Assembly (NCBI GenBank): GCA_937862815.1
Contig: CALMED010000034.1
Location: 35,649 to 99,648 of the forward strand
Source: an uncultured Chitinophagaceae bacterium
GTDB taxonomy: Bacteria; Bacteroidota; Bacteroidia; Chitinophagales; Chitinophagaceae
DNA length: 64,000 nt
Direction: 5' to 3'
This document shows positions 1 to 8,270 of this stretch, piece after piece. Numbering within the stretch: position 1 is the first letter of the stretch; each line of letters opens with the position of its first letter. Made by a program: the position numbers and the translations under genes. The notes below the pieces were generated by a model. The model did not search any database. It saw only the letters and a program-made list of their open reading frames with translations, and was not told the DNA's origin.

Positions 1-192
1 TGCGACGCGGCGCCGTACTTCCGCATTTTCAACCCTTACCTGCAGACGAAAAAGTTTGACCCCGAGCTCCGGTACATCCGGCGTTGGGTACCCGAATTCG
101 AAGATTGGAGTTATCCGAAGCCCGTGGTGGAACACGAACTGGCCCGCAAGCGGTGCCTGGAAGTTTATACCGCTGCCCTGAAGCAGGGCTGA
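1..192 (+). CDS. phrB: Deoxyribodipyrimidine photolyase, C-terminal fragment
   Basis: Frame 1 is open from the window edge to a TGA at 190-192 and encodes the last 63 residues of a larger protein. The peptide has the end of the FAD-binding domain of class I CPD photolyases/cryptochromes: a YFRIFNP block, [18 protein letters not shown], then YPKPVVEH and an ARxR segment, which help enclose the catalytic FAD. The family repairs cyclobutane pyrimidine dimers using light. The N-terminal antenna domain lies outside the window, so photolyase and cryptochrome-like proteins cannot be separated with certainty. The gene converges with the next one, with 2 nt between stops. Confidence 0.85.
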   Translation, partial: CDAAPYFRIFNPYLQTKKFDPELRYIRRWVPEFEDWSYPKPVVEHELARKRCLEVYTAALKQG

Positions 193-194
193 GA

Positions 195-1484
195 TCAGAA
201 GAAAAATACGCCGCCCCCGTTGTTGTTGAACCGGGGATTTACAAAGTTGTTCAGGATGCTGCCAAACCGGTACGTCACGCCAAAGCCCATGAAGAAATTA
301 TAGCTTGTCTGCAGTTGCCGGCGACGGGATAAAATATCATCCGGGGATGCGTCACCCTTCGGCAGAAATACCTGGTCGCGGACAATGGACGGAAAGGCAT
401 ATACGTTGAACGAAAGGTTCCCCGTCAGCCGTACATCCAGGTAGGTATTGAAGGAGATGTTGTAAAATTTCCAGTTGTTGAAGAAGTTCCGGTAGCTTAC
501 CCCGCTGGAAACGGTGCCCCATTTCTGGTTCAGGGAAAGATTAACGGATATGTTGTGCCCGGCCAGCCACTCCGATGTTTTACCGTAAATGGTGGTGTCG
601 TAATAATTGTTCAGCCGGATATCCGGTCCGTAGCGGATGGTCAGCAATTTGGAGTTGACGCTCTTGTACGGAAATACATTGTATTCAATGCCGGGGTTAA
701 AGTAGAAACTGCTTTTAATATTGGTGAAGGTGGCTTGCGACGCATTTACATCATAGCCGTATGTCCAGTGCTGGTTGATACTCCGGGCGAGTTGGTGTCC
801 GAAGTTGAGGCTGTGGTTGCTGACCTTGATATCGGTGCTGCCCACCCTGAAGATATTGCGGTTATCGTTGCCGTTCAGCGTGAATGAAACTTTCAACTCC
901 TCAGTTATCCGTTCGGCTGTAAGGCGGCCACCCAGGTCGCGGGAACGGTAGTTCTGGTCGGCACTGAAGTTGCCATTGGTGCGGGCCCGGAAAACCCAGT
1001 AATTCCATTTGTCTTTTGTAGCGGCGTTTCCTGCCGGTTTGTTGGTGAGTGAATCGGTTTTTAATGATGTGGTAATCGTTACCTCATCCAGGAATCCCGA
1101 TTTTGCAATAAAGGGCAGCAGTCCTGCTTTCATGTGCTGCAGCAACGCTGTTCGTCTTTCTGCTTCTGTTGCCAGCGGCAGCGTCTCGAAGCGGAGGGTA
1201 TCTTTGGCTTGTTGGTATTTATTGAGCCCGTAAAAGATCAGTTGATATTGTTCGCCGCCACTTCCCACGGGCTGCGCCGTAACCAATACATGCACATCTG
1301 CTGCCAGCCGGTCCACCACAAAATCCACCACGGTGAACTCGGTCCGGATAAAGGTCTGGTCGCACCAGGTATTGCTGCAGTCGAGAAAAATCCGGATGCG
1401 CTGACGGGGGAGAACTTTGGATTGGGCGAAAACGGCACCGGTAAACCAATACAAGAGCAATGTGGCGAGCAGGCGTTTTGTCAT
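195..1484 (-). CDS. Predicted outer-membrane beta-barrel protein, function unknown
   Basis: A 429-residue protein. I start at the internal ATG at 1484 because it gives a clean signal peptide (MTKRLLATLLLYWFTGAVFA then Q), while a longer frame adds 13 unlikely residues. A small N-terminal domain contains FLDCSNTWCDQTFIRTE with two close cysteines. The second half is rich in alternating polar/aromatic strands ending in an aromatic residue, as in outer-membrane barrels; the C-terminus is FFF. I recall similar Bacteroidota proteins labelled hypothetical or DUF481-like. A TACCTTTG promoter box lies at 1521-1528 on the same strand. The function is unknown. Confidence 0.7.
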   Translation of the reverse strand: MTKRLLATLLLYWFTGAVFAQSKVLPRQRIRIFLDCSNTWCDQTFIRTEFTVVDFVVDRLAADVHVLVTAQPVGSGGEQYQLIFYGLNKYQQAKDTLRFETLPLATEAERRTALLQHMKAGLLPFIAKSGFLDEVTITTSLKTDSLTNKPAGNAATKDKWNYWVFRARTNGNFSADQNYRSRDLGGRLTAERITEELKVSFTLNGNDNRNIFRVGSTDIKVSNHSLNFGHQLARSINQHWTYGYDVNASQATFTNIKSSFYFNPGIEYNVFPYKSVNSKLLTIRYGPDIRLNNYYDTTIYGKTSEWLAGHNISVNLSLNQKWGTVSSGVSYRNFFNNWKFYNISFNTYLDVRLTGNLSFNVYAFPSIVRDQVFLPKGDASPDDILSRRRQLQTSYNFFMGFGVTYRFGSILNNFVNPRFNNNGGGVFFF

Positions 1485-1520
1485 ATAAAACGTGAAGCTA
1501 AGATGCGGTCCTGAGTAAAG

Positions 1521-1528
1521 CAAAGGTA
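1521..1528 (-). promoter_or_regulatory. TACCTTTG -7 box for the barrel protein gene
   Basis: Exact match on the minus strand to the Bacteroidota -7 consensus TAnnTTTG, 36 nt before the ATG at 1484. No TTTG -33 box is visible at the usual spacing. It lies just beyond the mqnD stop, so the barrel gene can be transcribed separately from mqnBD. Confidence 0.5.
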
Positions 1529-1529
1529 T

Positions 1530-2342
1530 TTACCCCTTTTGAAAAATCTTTAACATCTCCTCCACGGCCTGCTGCCCCTCTGTGCCCATGCCGAGGGAGC
1601 AATCGTTCACATAGAGCTCTATATGCTGCCGCATGACGCTTTCTTCCATTTCCTGCGCATGTTCCCGCACAAAGGGGGGGAGGTTGGGATAGTTTGTGAG
1701 AGCTTGTTCCAGGCTTTGGCGGATGAGCCGGTCTACACGGGCGGCTGTTTCAGCCCCGATGCGTTTATGCGCCACAATTCCCCCCAGCGGAATGGGCAGG
1801 CCGGTTTGTTCTTCCCAGAAGGCGCCCAGGTCCAGCAGCAGGTGCAACCCTTTCTGGTGATAGGTGAACCGGTTTTCGTGGATGATCACACCGGCATCGG
1901 CTTCACCCTGCACCACGGTATTTTCAATTTCATGGAACACCCGGAACTGTTTATACGGAGCATCGGGAAAGGCACGTGAAAACAGAAAATGAGCGGTTGT
2001 GTGCTGCCCGGGGATGGCTATAGTGGCGTTTCGAACAAAATCCCGTAATGCGGACAACGATGTATTTCCCGGTTTTGATTTTGCTATCAGAAGTGGTCCC
2101 ACTCCCTTACCCAGGGCACCCCCGCTTTGTAAAAGGTGGTAATCTCCCTGGAGGAGTGGCCAAACGCCGAAACTGATCTTGGTAACATCGAGTTTACCTT
2201 CCAGGGCCCACTCGTTGAGAGTTTGCACATCTTCCAGGTGCACCTCCCATTCGATGCCTTCCGCATCCAATGGGCCATTCACCAGTGCATCGAATATAAA
2301 CGTGTCGTTGGGGCAGGGGGAGAAGCCGATGCGCAGTTTCAT
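1530..2342 (-). CDS. mqnD: 1,4-dihydroxy-6-naphthoate synthase MqnD
   Basis: A 270-residue member of the MqnA/MqnD fold, related to periplasmic binding proteins. The N-terminus carries the diagnostic SPCPNDT motif (residues 8-14), followed by TLNEWALEGKLDVTKISFG, as in MqnD. It converts cyclic dehypoxanthine futalosine to 1,4-dihydroxy-6-naphthoate, a late step of the futalosine menaquinone route in the cytoplasm. Its ATG overlaps the mqnB stop as ATGA (2339-2342), so the two are translationally coupled. MqnA, MqnC and the later enzymes are not in the window. Length is normal for the family. Confidence 0.93.
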   Translation of the reverse strand: MKLRIGFSPCPNDTFIFDALVNGPLDAEGIEWEVHLEDVQTLNEWALEGKLDVTKISFGVWPLLQGDYHLLQSGGALGKGVGPLLIAKSKPGNTSLSALRDFVRNATIAIPGQHTTAHFLFSRAFPDAPYKQFRVFHEIENTVVQGEADAGVIIHENRFTYHQKGLHLLLDLGAFWEEQTGLPIPLGGIVAHKRIGAETAARVDRLIRQSLEQALTNYPNLPPFVREHAQEMEESVMRQHIELYVNDCSLGMGTEGQQAVEEMLKIFQKG

Positions 2343-2995
2343 GTTCTGTTACGTTGTTGCAGGGTGTGAAGAATCTGCCGGACACAAAGGTTCAGGGCGG
2401 TAATCGCCTCCGCCATTTTCCACCGGGCTTTGTTCCGTTCGCCCACGTAGTTGCTCATGCTGCGGAGTTGAAGGAAAGGGACCTGCTCCATGCGGGCCAC
2501 GTAATGCAGGGCGGCTCCTTCCATGGATTCCACCACCGGGGCGAACCGCTCCCGGTATAGGGCGGCCATCTGCCGGGAGGTGGTGACCTGGTTGACCGTG
2601 ATACCGGTAACTTTCGGTAGCGGAAGTTGCCGCAGCAGGGGCAGGTCGTTTTTCAGCCAGCCTTGCTGATACGGAAAACGATTGGGCGATGCCAGTTTCA
2701 GGTCCGATAGGGTTCTCCATGCCCCCTGCTCCACAACACCCTGGTCGGCAATGATTTCTTTCTTCACCACTGCCACGGTACCCAGCGGTTGCTGCCGGTC
2801 GAAACATCCTCCCACACCGGCCTGCAGGATCAGGTCGGGGCGTTGCAGGCTGAGGTAACGCGTCAGGGCATAGGCGGTGGCCGTGAGCCCGATACCGCCT
2901 ATGAGCACATCCAGATCCAGCCCGGGCAGTTCCGGCAGTTCCCGGGTGAGGGGCTTTATTTCAGCGGCGGTGGCCGAGAGAAGTAAACAACGCAT
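2339..2995 (-). CDS. mqnB: Futalosine hydrolase MqnB
   Basis: A 218-residue nucleoside phosphorylase/hydrolase-fold protein. It has the family's glycine-rich block (GIGLTATAYAL), AGVGGCFD near residue 60 and a C-terminal VVESMEGAALHYVA block that positions the nucleoside ribose. The enzyme cleaves futalosine to hypoxanthine and dehypoxanthine futalosine. Overlap with mqnD gives the function more weight than the fold alone, since MTA/SAH nucleosidases share it. The region 2996-3148 upstream is shared with the divergent PTPS gene. Confidence 0.9.
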   Translation of the reverse strand: MRCLLLSATAAEIKPLTRELPELPGLDLDVLIGGIGLTATAYALTRYLSLQRPDLILQAGVGGCFDRQQPLGTVAVVKKEIIADQGVVEQGAWRTLSDLKLASPNRFPYQQGWLKNDLPLLRQLPLPKVTGITVNQVTTSRQMAALYRERFAPVVESMEGAALHYVARMEQVPFLQLRSMSNYVGERNKARWKMAEAITALNLCVRQILHTLQQRNRT

Positions 2996-3072
2996 GGGCT
3001 GAAGCGTGGTTGGAGCGTTAGGCCTGCAAGTTAATCAAAGACCGGTACTTACAGGCGAACGCCCGAAAACCC

Positions 3073-3080
3073 TACCTTTG
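3073..3080 (+). promoter_or_regulatory. TACCTTTG -7 box for the PTPS/folE cluster
   Basis: Exact TAnnTTTG match 68 nt before the first PTPS start, leaving a moderately long leader that contains the short inverted repeat CCGCGGAAATCCCGCGG just downstream. No good -33 TTTG is visible. Confidence 0.45.
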
Positions 3081-3148
3081 CCGACCGCGGAAATCCCGCG
3101 GATTCATTTTCTTCCGCCCAACGCTGAGAAGAAACAAACAAGTAAAGC

Positions 3149-3559
3149 ATGGTTTACTTAACCCGGATTGAGCATTTTAATGCGGCACACAAACTGGCCA
3201 ATCCCAACTGGACCCGCGAAAAAAATGAAGCTGTTTTTGGAAAATGCGCCAACGAAAACTGGCACGGTCATAACTACGAATTATACGTTACCATCAAGGG
3301 CGATCCCGATCCCGACACGGGCTTTTTGTTTGACGTGAAGCAATTAAGCCAGCTGATCAAGGAGCACGTGATAGAACGGGTGGATCACAAGAACCTGAAT
3401 CTGGATGTTGATTTCCTGGCCGGGAAAATGTGTTCAACCGAAAATCTCGCCATCGGTATCTGGAACCAGTTGGCCCCCCATCTGCCGGCCGGCGTGCAGC
3501 TGCACTGCATCAAGCTGTACGAAACACCCCGTATTTACGTGGAATATTACGGCGGCTGA
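3149..3559 (+). CDS. 6-pyruvoyl-tetrahydropterin synthase / QueD-family protein (copy 1)
   Basis: A 136-residue T-fold protein. The zinc ligands are visible as His14 (FNAAH) and His39/His41 (HGH), with the catalytic Cys33 in FGKC. The spacing Cys-x5-HGH matches the form seen in animal PTPS (PTPS-II) rather than the Cys-x3-HGH of typical QueD, and the block FGKCANENWHGHNYEL closely resembles mammalian PTPS. It should act on dihydroneopterin triphosphate made by FolE. A second paralog and folE follow on the same strand. Whether the product is 6-pyruvoyl-tetrahydropterin or the queuosine precursor 6-carboxy-tetrahydropterin cannot be settled by sequence alone. Confidence 0.88.
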   Translation: MVYLTRIEHFNAAHKLANPNWTREKNEAVFGKCANENWHGHNYELYVTIKGDPDPDTGFLFDVKQLSQLIKEHVIERVDHKNLNLDVDFLAGKMCSTENLAIGIWNQLAPHLPAGVQLHCIKLYETPRIYVEYYGG

Positions 3560-3634
3560 ACCATTTGCTGCCGCGGCTGTTAAATAAGTTTTCCGGATTG
3601 AAGGAGGTGTGGTAACTTACAAGATACCGGAAGA

Positions 3635-4060
3635 ATGAATCCCATGAACAAGCAAAAAGTAGCGGTTTACCGGCAGGAACATTTTAACGCGGCACACCGG
3701 TTGTACAATCCTTCGTGGAGCGACCAACAGAACAACGCCGTATTTGGGAAATGCAACAATCCCTCTTTTCACGGACACAATTACGAACTGGTGGTGAAGG
3801 TAAGTGGTTACCCGCATCCCGACACCGGCTATGTGATGGACATGAAAGTGCTGAGTGATCTCATTCACCGCGAGGTGCTGGATCGCTTCGATCATAAAAA
3901 CCTGAACCTCGATACCGTGGAGTTCCAAAACCTGAACCCTACGGCCGAGCACATCGCCATGGTGATTTATGGCCTGCTCCGGCCACACATTGATCCTGCC
4001 ATGGAGGTACAGGTCCGCCTGTACGAAACACCCCGCAACTTCGTGGAATATCCCGCTTAA
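3635..4060 (+). CDS. 6-pyruvoyl-tetrahydropterin synthase / QueD-family protein (copy 2)
   Basis: A 141-residue paralog of the preceding gene. His21, His46 and His48 are the zinc ligands and Cys40 the nucleophile, again with Cys-x5-HGH spacing (FGKCNNPSFHGH). LDRFDHKNLNLD and the C-terminal RLYETPRNFVEY are also conserved between the copies. The start is at 3635, with GGAAGA directly upstream; ATG 3644 is an alternative. A strong AAGGAGGTG at 3602-3610 is too far away to serve either. It ends 18 nt before folE. Two retained paralogs suggest different products, for example one for queuosine and one for a biopterin-type cofactor. Confidence 0.87.
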   Translation: MNPMNKQKVAVYRQEHFNAAHRLYNPSWSDQQNNAVFGKCNNPSFHGHNYELVVKVSGYPHPDTGYVMDMKVLSDLIHREVLDRFDHKNLNLDTVEFQNLNPTAEHIAMVIYGLLRPHIDPAMEVQVRLYETPRNFVEYPA

Positions 4061-4078
4061 CCGTCTAATTACAGCAAC

Positions 4079-4675
4079 ATGGCATATAAAAAAACAGAAC
4101 AATACGATGAATCCTCCACTCATGGTTTGATTGATCATTACAAACAGGTGATTGATCTGATTGGTGAAGATTCGGAACGGGAAGGTCTCATAAAAACCCC
4201 CGAGCGGGTGGCAAAAGCCATGCAATACCTCACGCAGGGGTACCAGATGGATGCAAAGGCCATCCTCGAAAGCGCCAAGTTTCATGAAGAGGTGAGTGAA
4301 ATGGTCATTGTAAAAGACATTGAACTGTACAGCATGTGCGAGCACCACATGCTGCCGTTCTTCGGCAAGGCACATATTGCCTACATCCCCAACGGCTGGA
4401 TCACCGGCCTCAGCAAACTGGCCCGTGTGGTGGATGTATATGCCCGCCGCCTGCAGGTGCAGGAGCGGCTCACCACACAGGTCCTCGATGCCATCAAAGA
4501 ATCACTGAACCCGCTGGGCGTGGCGGTGGTGATTGAAGCCCAGCACCTCTGCATGATGATGCGGGGGGTGCAGAAGCAGAACAGCGTTACCACCACCTCT
4601 GCCTTTTCCGGTGAGTTTCAGAAGCAGGCAACCCGCAGTGAGTTCCTCCGGCTGATAGGCGCCAAATTGAGCTAA
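4079..4675 (+). CDS. folE: GTP cyclohydrolase I
   Basis: A 198-residue enzyme of normal length. The zinc site is visible as Cys87 and His90 (CEHH) and Cys158 (QHLCMMMRG), and [10 protein letters not shown] lies near the C-terminus as in the family. It converts GTP to 7,8-dihydroneopterin triphosphate, the shared precursor of folate, biopterins and 7-deazaguanines. It lies 18 nt after the second PTPS gene, consistent with one transcript supplying substrate to both upstream enzymes. A strong intrinsic terminator follows at 4699-4733. Confidence 0.96.
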   Translation: MAYKKTEQYDESSTHGLIDHYKQVIDLIGEDSEREGLIKTPERVAKAMQYLTQGYQMDAKAILESAKFHEEVSEMVIVKDIELYSMCEHHMLPFFGKAHIAYIPNGWITGLSKLARVVDVYARRLQVQERLTTQVLDAIKESLNPLGVAVVIEAQHLCMMMRGVQKQNSVTTTSAFSGEFQKQATRSEFLRLIGAKLS

Positions 4676-4698
4676 ACAAATCTGCTTATTCTACCAGC

Positions 4699-4733
4699 GT
4701 CTGCCGGAGTGTTCCACTTCGGCAGACTTTTTT
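4699..4733 (+). terminator. Intrinsic terminator after folE
   Basis: Inverted repeat with arms beginning GTCTGCCG and ending CGGCAGAC, about 12 bp with one mismatch and a short loop, followed by six T. It closes the PTPS-PTPS-folE unit. The last T overlaps the fabD -7 box. Confidence 0.85.
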
Positions 4734-4740
4734 ACTTTTG
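4733..4740 (+). promoter_or_regulatory. TACTTTTG -7 box for fabD
   Basis: Exact TAnnTTTG match immediately after the folE terminator and 20 nt before the fabD ATG at 4761. Confidence 0.55.
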
Positions 4741-4760
4741 CAGTTAAACCAACCTTGCTT

Positions 4761-5651
4761 ATGAAGCATGCATTCATTTTTCCCGGCCAGGGGTCTCAGT
4801 TTCCCGGGATGGGAAAAAATCTCTACGAGTCCAATGAACAGGCCCGTGCTCTTTTTGAAACAGCCAACGAAGTGCTGGGTTTCCGTATTTCCGATGTGAT
4901 GTTCAGCGGAACGGAGGAAGATCTTCGCCAGACCAATGTCACCCAACCTGCCATATTCATTCATTCTGTTGCCGCTTACCAATGCCTTACGGGCCAGCAA
5001 CCCGACATGGTAGCGGGTCATTCGCTGGGTGAGTTCAGCGCATTAGTGGCCAACGGCGTGCTGCCGTTTGCCGAAGCTCTGCAGCTGGTGAGCGTACGGG
5101 CTACGGCCATGCAAAAGGCCTGCGTGTCGCAACCTTCCACCATGGCGGCGGTACTGGCCCTGGCCGATGAAAAAGTGGAGGAGATCTGCCGCCAGGTGCA
5201 GGAAGAAACCGGCGAAGTGGTGGTGCCGGCTAATTATAATTGCCCCGGTCAGCTGGTGATCAGCGGTTCCGTAAAAGGCATCGAAGTGGCCTGCGAGCGA
5301 ATGAAAGCGGCCGGCGCCAAGCGGGCACTGGTACTGCCGGTGGGTGGGGCGTTTCACAGTCCACTCATGGCCCCCGCCCGCGAAGAGTTACGGGCAAAAA
5401 TTGAAAGCACGGTGTTTCATACACCTCAGTGTCCCATATATCAGAACGTTACCGCCGCGGCGGTGATTGACAAAGAAGAGATCAAACAGAACCTGATTGA
5501 CCAGCTCACAGGTGCGGTTCGCTGGACGCAGAGCGTGCAGGCCATGGTGGCCGACGGCTCCGGGCGTTTCACCGAAGCCGGCCCGGGTAAAGTGCTGCAG
5601 GGATTGGTGCAGAAGATCCACCGGGAGGCAGTGGTGGAGGGTGTTAGCTGA
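4761..5651 (+). CDS. fabD: Malonyl-CoA:ACP transacylase FabD
   Basis: A 296-residue enzyme from ATG 4761; a TTG two codons upstream is less likely. It opens with FIFPGQGSQFPGMG, has the nucleophile Ser88 in GHSLGEFSA and the catalytic-region GGAFHSPLM near residue 200. It loads malonyl units onto acyl carrier protein for type II fatty acid synthesis. It is monocistronic here, between the folE terminator and a palindromic repeat, while fabH is 4 kb away on the other strand. Confidence 0.95.
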   Translation: MKHAFIFPGQGSQFPGMGKNLYESNEQARALFETANEVLGFRISDVMFSGTEEDLRQTNVTQPAIFIHSVAAYQCLTGQQPDMVAGHSLGEFSALVANGVLPFAEALQLVSVRATAMQKACVSQPSTMAAVLALADEKVEEICRQVQEETGEVVVPANYNCPGQLVISGSVKGIEVACERMKAAGAKRALVLPVGGAFHSPLMAPAREELRAKIESTVFHTPQCPIYQNVTAAAVIDKEEIKQNLIDQLTGAVRWTQSVQAMVADGSGRFTEAGPGKVLQGLVQKIHREAVVEGVS

Positions 5652-5672
5652 TCTGATTCAGTGGGCTACTTG

Positions 5673-5770
5673 TTCAACACGGAGTTAAGGCGACTGCAGA
5701 GGCACACAGAGAATAATTTTTTTTGTGCAATTCTCTGTGTAACTCCTGTCCTCCGTGTAACCGTGTTGAA
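5673..5770. repeat. Nested imperfect palindrome between convergent genes
   Basis: Outer arms TTCAACACGG (5673-5682) and CCGTGTTGAA (5761-5770) are perfect complements. Inside are GGAGTTA/TAACTCC (5681-5687 / 5740-5746) and ACACAGAGAAT/ATTCTCTGTGT (5704-5714 / 5730-5740), around a T8-rich loop. It may act as a bidirectional terminator for fabD and the GNAT gene, and also looks like a dispersed palindromic repeat. I see no coding potential. Confidence 0.75.
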
Positions 5771-5789
5771 ATTTACTCCATTATTTTCT

Positions 5790-6239
5790 CTACACCGCAA
5801 TGCTGCAATTCACCCATTCCCCGTCAAAGCCGGCGTTGAACTTTTTATAAAAATTGATGGCGGGCTCATTCCATTCCAGCACCTGCCACACAATTCCGTT
5901 TAAGTTGCACTCCTTTGCCTCTTCAATCAGCCGCTCCATCAGCAACCTGCCGATGCCGCGACCTCTTGCTTCTCCGGTAACGAGAATATCTTCAAGGTAC
6001 ATCCGCTGTCCTTTCCAGGTGGAATAGCGGATGTAATACAACGCAAAGCCCAGGATGATTCCGTTTTCCTCCGCTACAAAGGCCCACCATACGGGACGGG
6101 GGCCAAAGCCGCTAAAGGCGAAATGTTCCAGCGTAACGGTTACCTCTTCCGGCGCCTTTTCATACAGGGCGAGTTCATGGATCAGTTCCAGCAGGCGCGG
6201 ACAATCTTCTTTTACGGCTCTCCGGATTGTTATGCTCAT
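5790..6239 (-). CDS. GNAT family N-acetyltransferase (diamine/thialysine acetyltransferase-like)
   Basis: A 149-residue protein from ATG 6239 (MSITIRRA); a longer frame to 6296 has no support. The GNAT acetyl-CoA motif is seen as EARGRGIGRLLM, preceded by YLEDILV, and followed by the WNEPAINFYKKF block. The LEDILV and WxVLxWNxPAI patterns resemble spermidine/spermine and thialysine acetyltransferases, so a small amine or amino acid is the likely acceptor, which is inference. Palindromic repeat-like sequences sit on both sides of the gene. Confidence 0.88.
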   Translation of the reverse strand: MSITIRRAVKEDCPRLLELIHELALYEKAPEEVTVTLEHFAFSGFGPRPVWWAFVAEENGIILGFALYYIRYSTWKGQRMYLEDILVTGEARGRGIGRLLMERLIEEAKECNLNGIVWQVLEWNEPAINFYKKFNAGFDGEWVNCSIAV

Positions 6240-6329
6240 AATTGAAATCACATTTAAATTCCCGTGTATTATTCCTGGATGATTTAGTAGGGTCAAATCT
6301 TTTCTATCAACTTACAGGCACCTGTATTT

Positions 6330-6412
6330 CTTTGTGCGCATTGTGAACTGCTTTGTATTAGTGGTTCCGCCTGTTTTGCCACAAGGTGCACAAAGCATTT
6401 GCACAAGGAACG
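6330..6412. repeat. Second palindromic repeat-like element upstream of the GNAT gene
   Basis: CTTTGTGC (6330-6337) and GCACAAAG (6388-6395) are perfect inverted arms, with weaker outer/inner pairs GTTCC (from 6364) and GGAAC (from 6407). Its words (TTTGTGC, CACAAGG) resemble the fabD-GNAT element in style but not base for base. It lies between metB-like 3' end and GNAT start. Confidence 0.45.
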
Positions 6413-6458
6413 CACCGGGTTATTGACACATTTATACCGTTCTGGCACAATCCATTGT

Positions 6459-7586
6459 TTATACCGCGGCAAGCGCCTGTTCAAAATCGGCAATGAGGTC
6501 GTTGCTGTCTTCAATGCCCACGGAAATCCGCAGCAGGTTGTCGGGGGTGAGCGATTGTTCACCTTCAATGGATTTGCGGTGTTCCACCAGGCTTTCCACC
6601 CCGCCCAGGCTGGTGGCATGGGCAAAGAGTTGCAGTGAACGGGTCAGCCGGAAAACCGCATCGCGGTCGCCTTTCACCTGTACAGACAGCATCCCCCCGA
6701 AGCCGCCTTTCATCTGCCTCGCTGCTGTGGTGTATTGCGGATGGGAGGGAAGGCCCGGGTACAGCACCCGTTCGATCTTTGGATGATGTTCGAGGTAGTT
6801 CGCCAAGGCAATAGCGTTGCGGCTGTGCAGCGGCATGCGGGCGGCAAAAGTGGCCAGGCTGCGGCAGAGTAACCAACAGTCGTACGGCGATGGTACGGCT
6901 CCGCCCAGCCGCTGGCAGGAGCGGATGAAGGTGGACCGTTCGTTCTCTTCCCGGAAAACCAGTGCCCCGCCCAGGATGTCGCTGTGCCCGCCCATGTACT
7001 TGGTGGTGGAGTGCAGCACGATGTCCACACCGTATTCGAAGGGGCGCGTGTAAAAAGGCGTTGCCCAGGTATTGTCGGCCACCGTTACGCACCCGTGCTC
7101 ACGGGCCAGTTGGGTGATGGCAGCGAGGTCGGTTACTTTGAGCAAAGGATTGGAAGGGGTTTCCATCCACACCAGTTTGGTGGAGGGAAGGAAGGCCTGT
7201 TGCACAGCCGCCGGGTTGGTCATGTCCACCAGGGTATAGCTCAGTCCAAACCCGGAGAAAAGCGTGTCTAGAATAGCGCGGATGGAAAAATAGGCATCAT
7301 CGGCCAGCAGGAGGTGATCCCCGGTGCGGAGGCTTTGAAACACAGCGGTGGCAGCCGCCAGGCCGCTCGAAAAACTTACGCAGGAACTTCCTCCTTCCAT
7401 GCCGGCCAGTTTAGCTTCCAGCGCATGCCGGTTGGGATTGTCGTAGCGGGAATAGAAATAACTGCCGGGATACGAGATACCGTCTTCGCCCCGTTCAAAG
7501 GTGGTGGACAGGACTAACGGCGACATGACGGCGCCAGAGGGGTCTTTTACATTGTTTTCGTGTATGAGGCGGGTGGACAGCTCCAT
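6459..7586 (-). CDS. Trans-sulfuration PLP enzyme (cystathionine gamma-synthase/lyase family)
   Basis: A 375-residue fold-type I PLP enzyme of the Cys/Met metabolism family. The PLP lysine is Lys196 in HSTTKYMGGHSD; YSRYDNPNRHALE near residue 45-58 and SSGLAAATAVF near 73-83 are family blocks, and the C-terminus has SLGGVESLVEHR. Members interconvert cystathionine, homocysteine, cysteine or methionine, and the exact reaction cannot be assigned by sequence reading. No sulfur-amino-acid genes are adjacent. It is divergent from the DinB-like gene. Confidence 0.9.
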   Translation of the reverse strand: MELSTRLIHENNVKDPSGAVMSPLVLSTTFERGEDGISYPGSYFYSRYDNPNRHALEAKLAGMEGGSSCVSFSSGLAAATAVFQSLRTGDHLLLADDAYFSIRAILDTLFSGFGLSYTLVDMTNPAAVQQAFLPSTKLVWMETPSNPLLKVTDLAAITQLAREHGCVTVADNTWATPFYTRPFEYGVDIVLHSTTKYMGGHSDILGGALVFREENERSTFIRSCQRLGGAVPSPYDCWLLCRSLATFAARMPLHSRNAIALANYLEHHPKIERVLYPGLPSHPQYTTAARQMKGGFGGMLSVQVKGDRDAVFRLTRSLQLFAHATSLGGVESLVEHRKSIEGEQSLTPDNLLRISVGIEDSNDLIADFEQALAAV

Positions 7587-7687
7587 GCAAGGTTCTTTGG
7601 TGGTGGCTTAAAATTACGCATTCTGTGTGGCAGGTCGGAACTACACACAGCAGAATTCTGTATTTTCCGGTTTAAATCGTTCCGTTT

Positions 7688-8188
7688 ATGAACCGTTTGA
7701 TGGCCGACCTGGCAGCGTACAATCACTGGGCCAACGAAACTCTCACCCATGTAATCCTGCAGCTCGGCGAAAGCCTGCAGCAGCAGATCGTTACCGGCAG
7801 CTTTCCCAACCTCTATGCCACCGTACTGCATAGCTGGGATGCCGAAAGCGGCTGGTGGCAACGGATGGAAGGGCACCGGCAACTGGTCATTCCCAGCCGG
7901 CAGTTCAATCCTACCATGAAAGAGACGGTTAATGGGCTGCTGCACCAGTCGCTGTTGTGGAAGAACTGGGCGGCTGAGGTTACGGCCGAACAACTGTGCA
8001 CCCCGCTGCCCCCGAATGAGGCGGGTGGCGACCGGTTTCCGGCCAGCAAAGGGGATGTATTGGTGCATGTGTGCAACCACAGTACATATCACCGGGGTCA
8101 GCTGGTGCATATGCTGCGGCAGTTGGGGATGACGGACATTCCACAGACCGACTACATCCACTGGTGCCGCAGCGTGCGTAACGGCTGA
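7688..8188 (+). CDS. DinB family protein
   Basis: A 166-residue four-helix bundle of the DinB/YfiT superfamily. The metal triad can be placed at His48 (VLHSW), His131 and His135 (NHSTYHRGQ), with an aromatic YNHWAN near the N-terminus. Family members are metal-dependent enzymes, often thiol transferases (bacillithiol and related); the substrate here is unknown. It is probably transcribed alone or with fhs, 82 nt downstream. Confidence 0.88.
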   Translation: MNRLMADLAAYNHWANETLTHVILQLGESLQQQIVTGSFPNLYATVLHSWDAESGWWQRMEGHRQLVIPSRQFNPTMKETVNGLLHQSLLWKNWAAEVTAEQLCTPLPPNEAGGDRFPASKGDVLVHVCNHSTYHRGQLVHMLRQLGMTDIPQTDYIHWCRSVRNG

Positions 8189-8270
8189 ACCTGAAAATCA
8201 AGCAAACGGCTGATCAAGGTCATACTCTGCCCGGGAGCCTGATTGTATGTTGCGCCCTAACTCGTTTGCC

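Noticed and set aside
3602..3610. Strong Shine-Dalgarno AAGGAGGTG as the ribosome site of the second PTPS gene
   Set aside because: It lies about 24 nt before the nearest start, and no in-frame start is found at the right distance.
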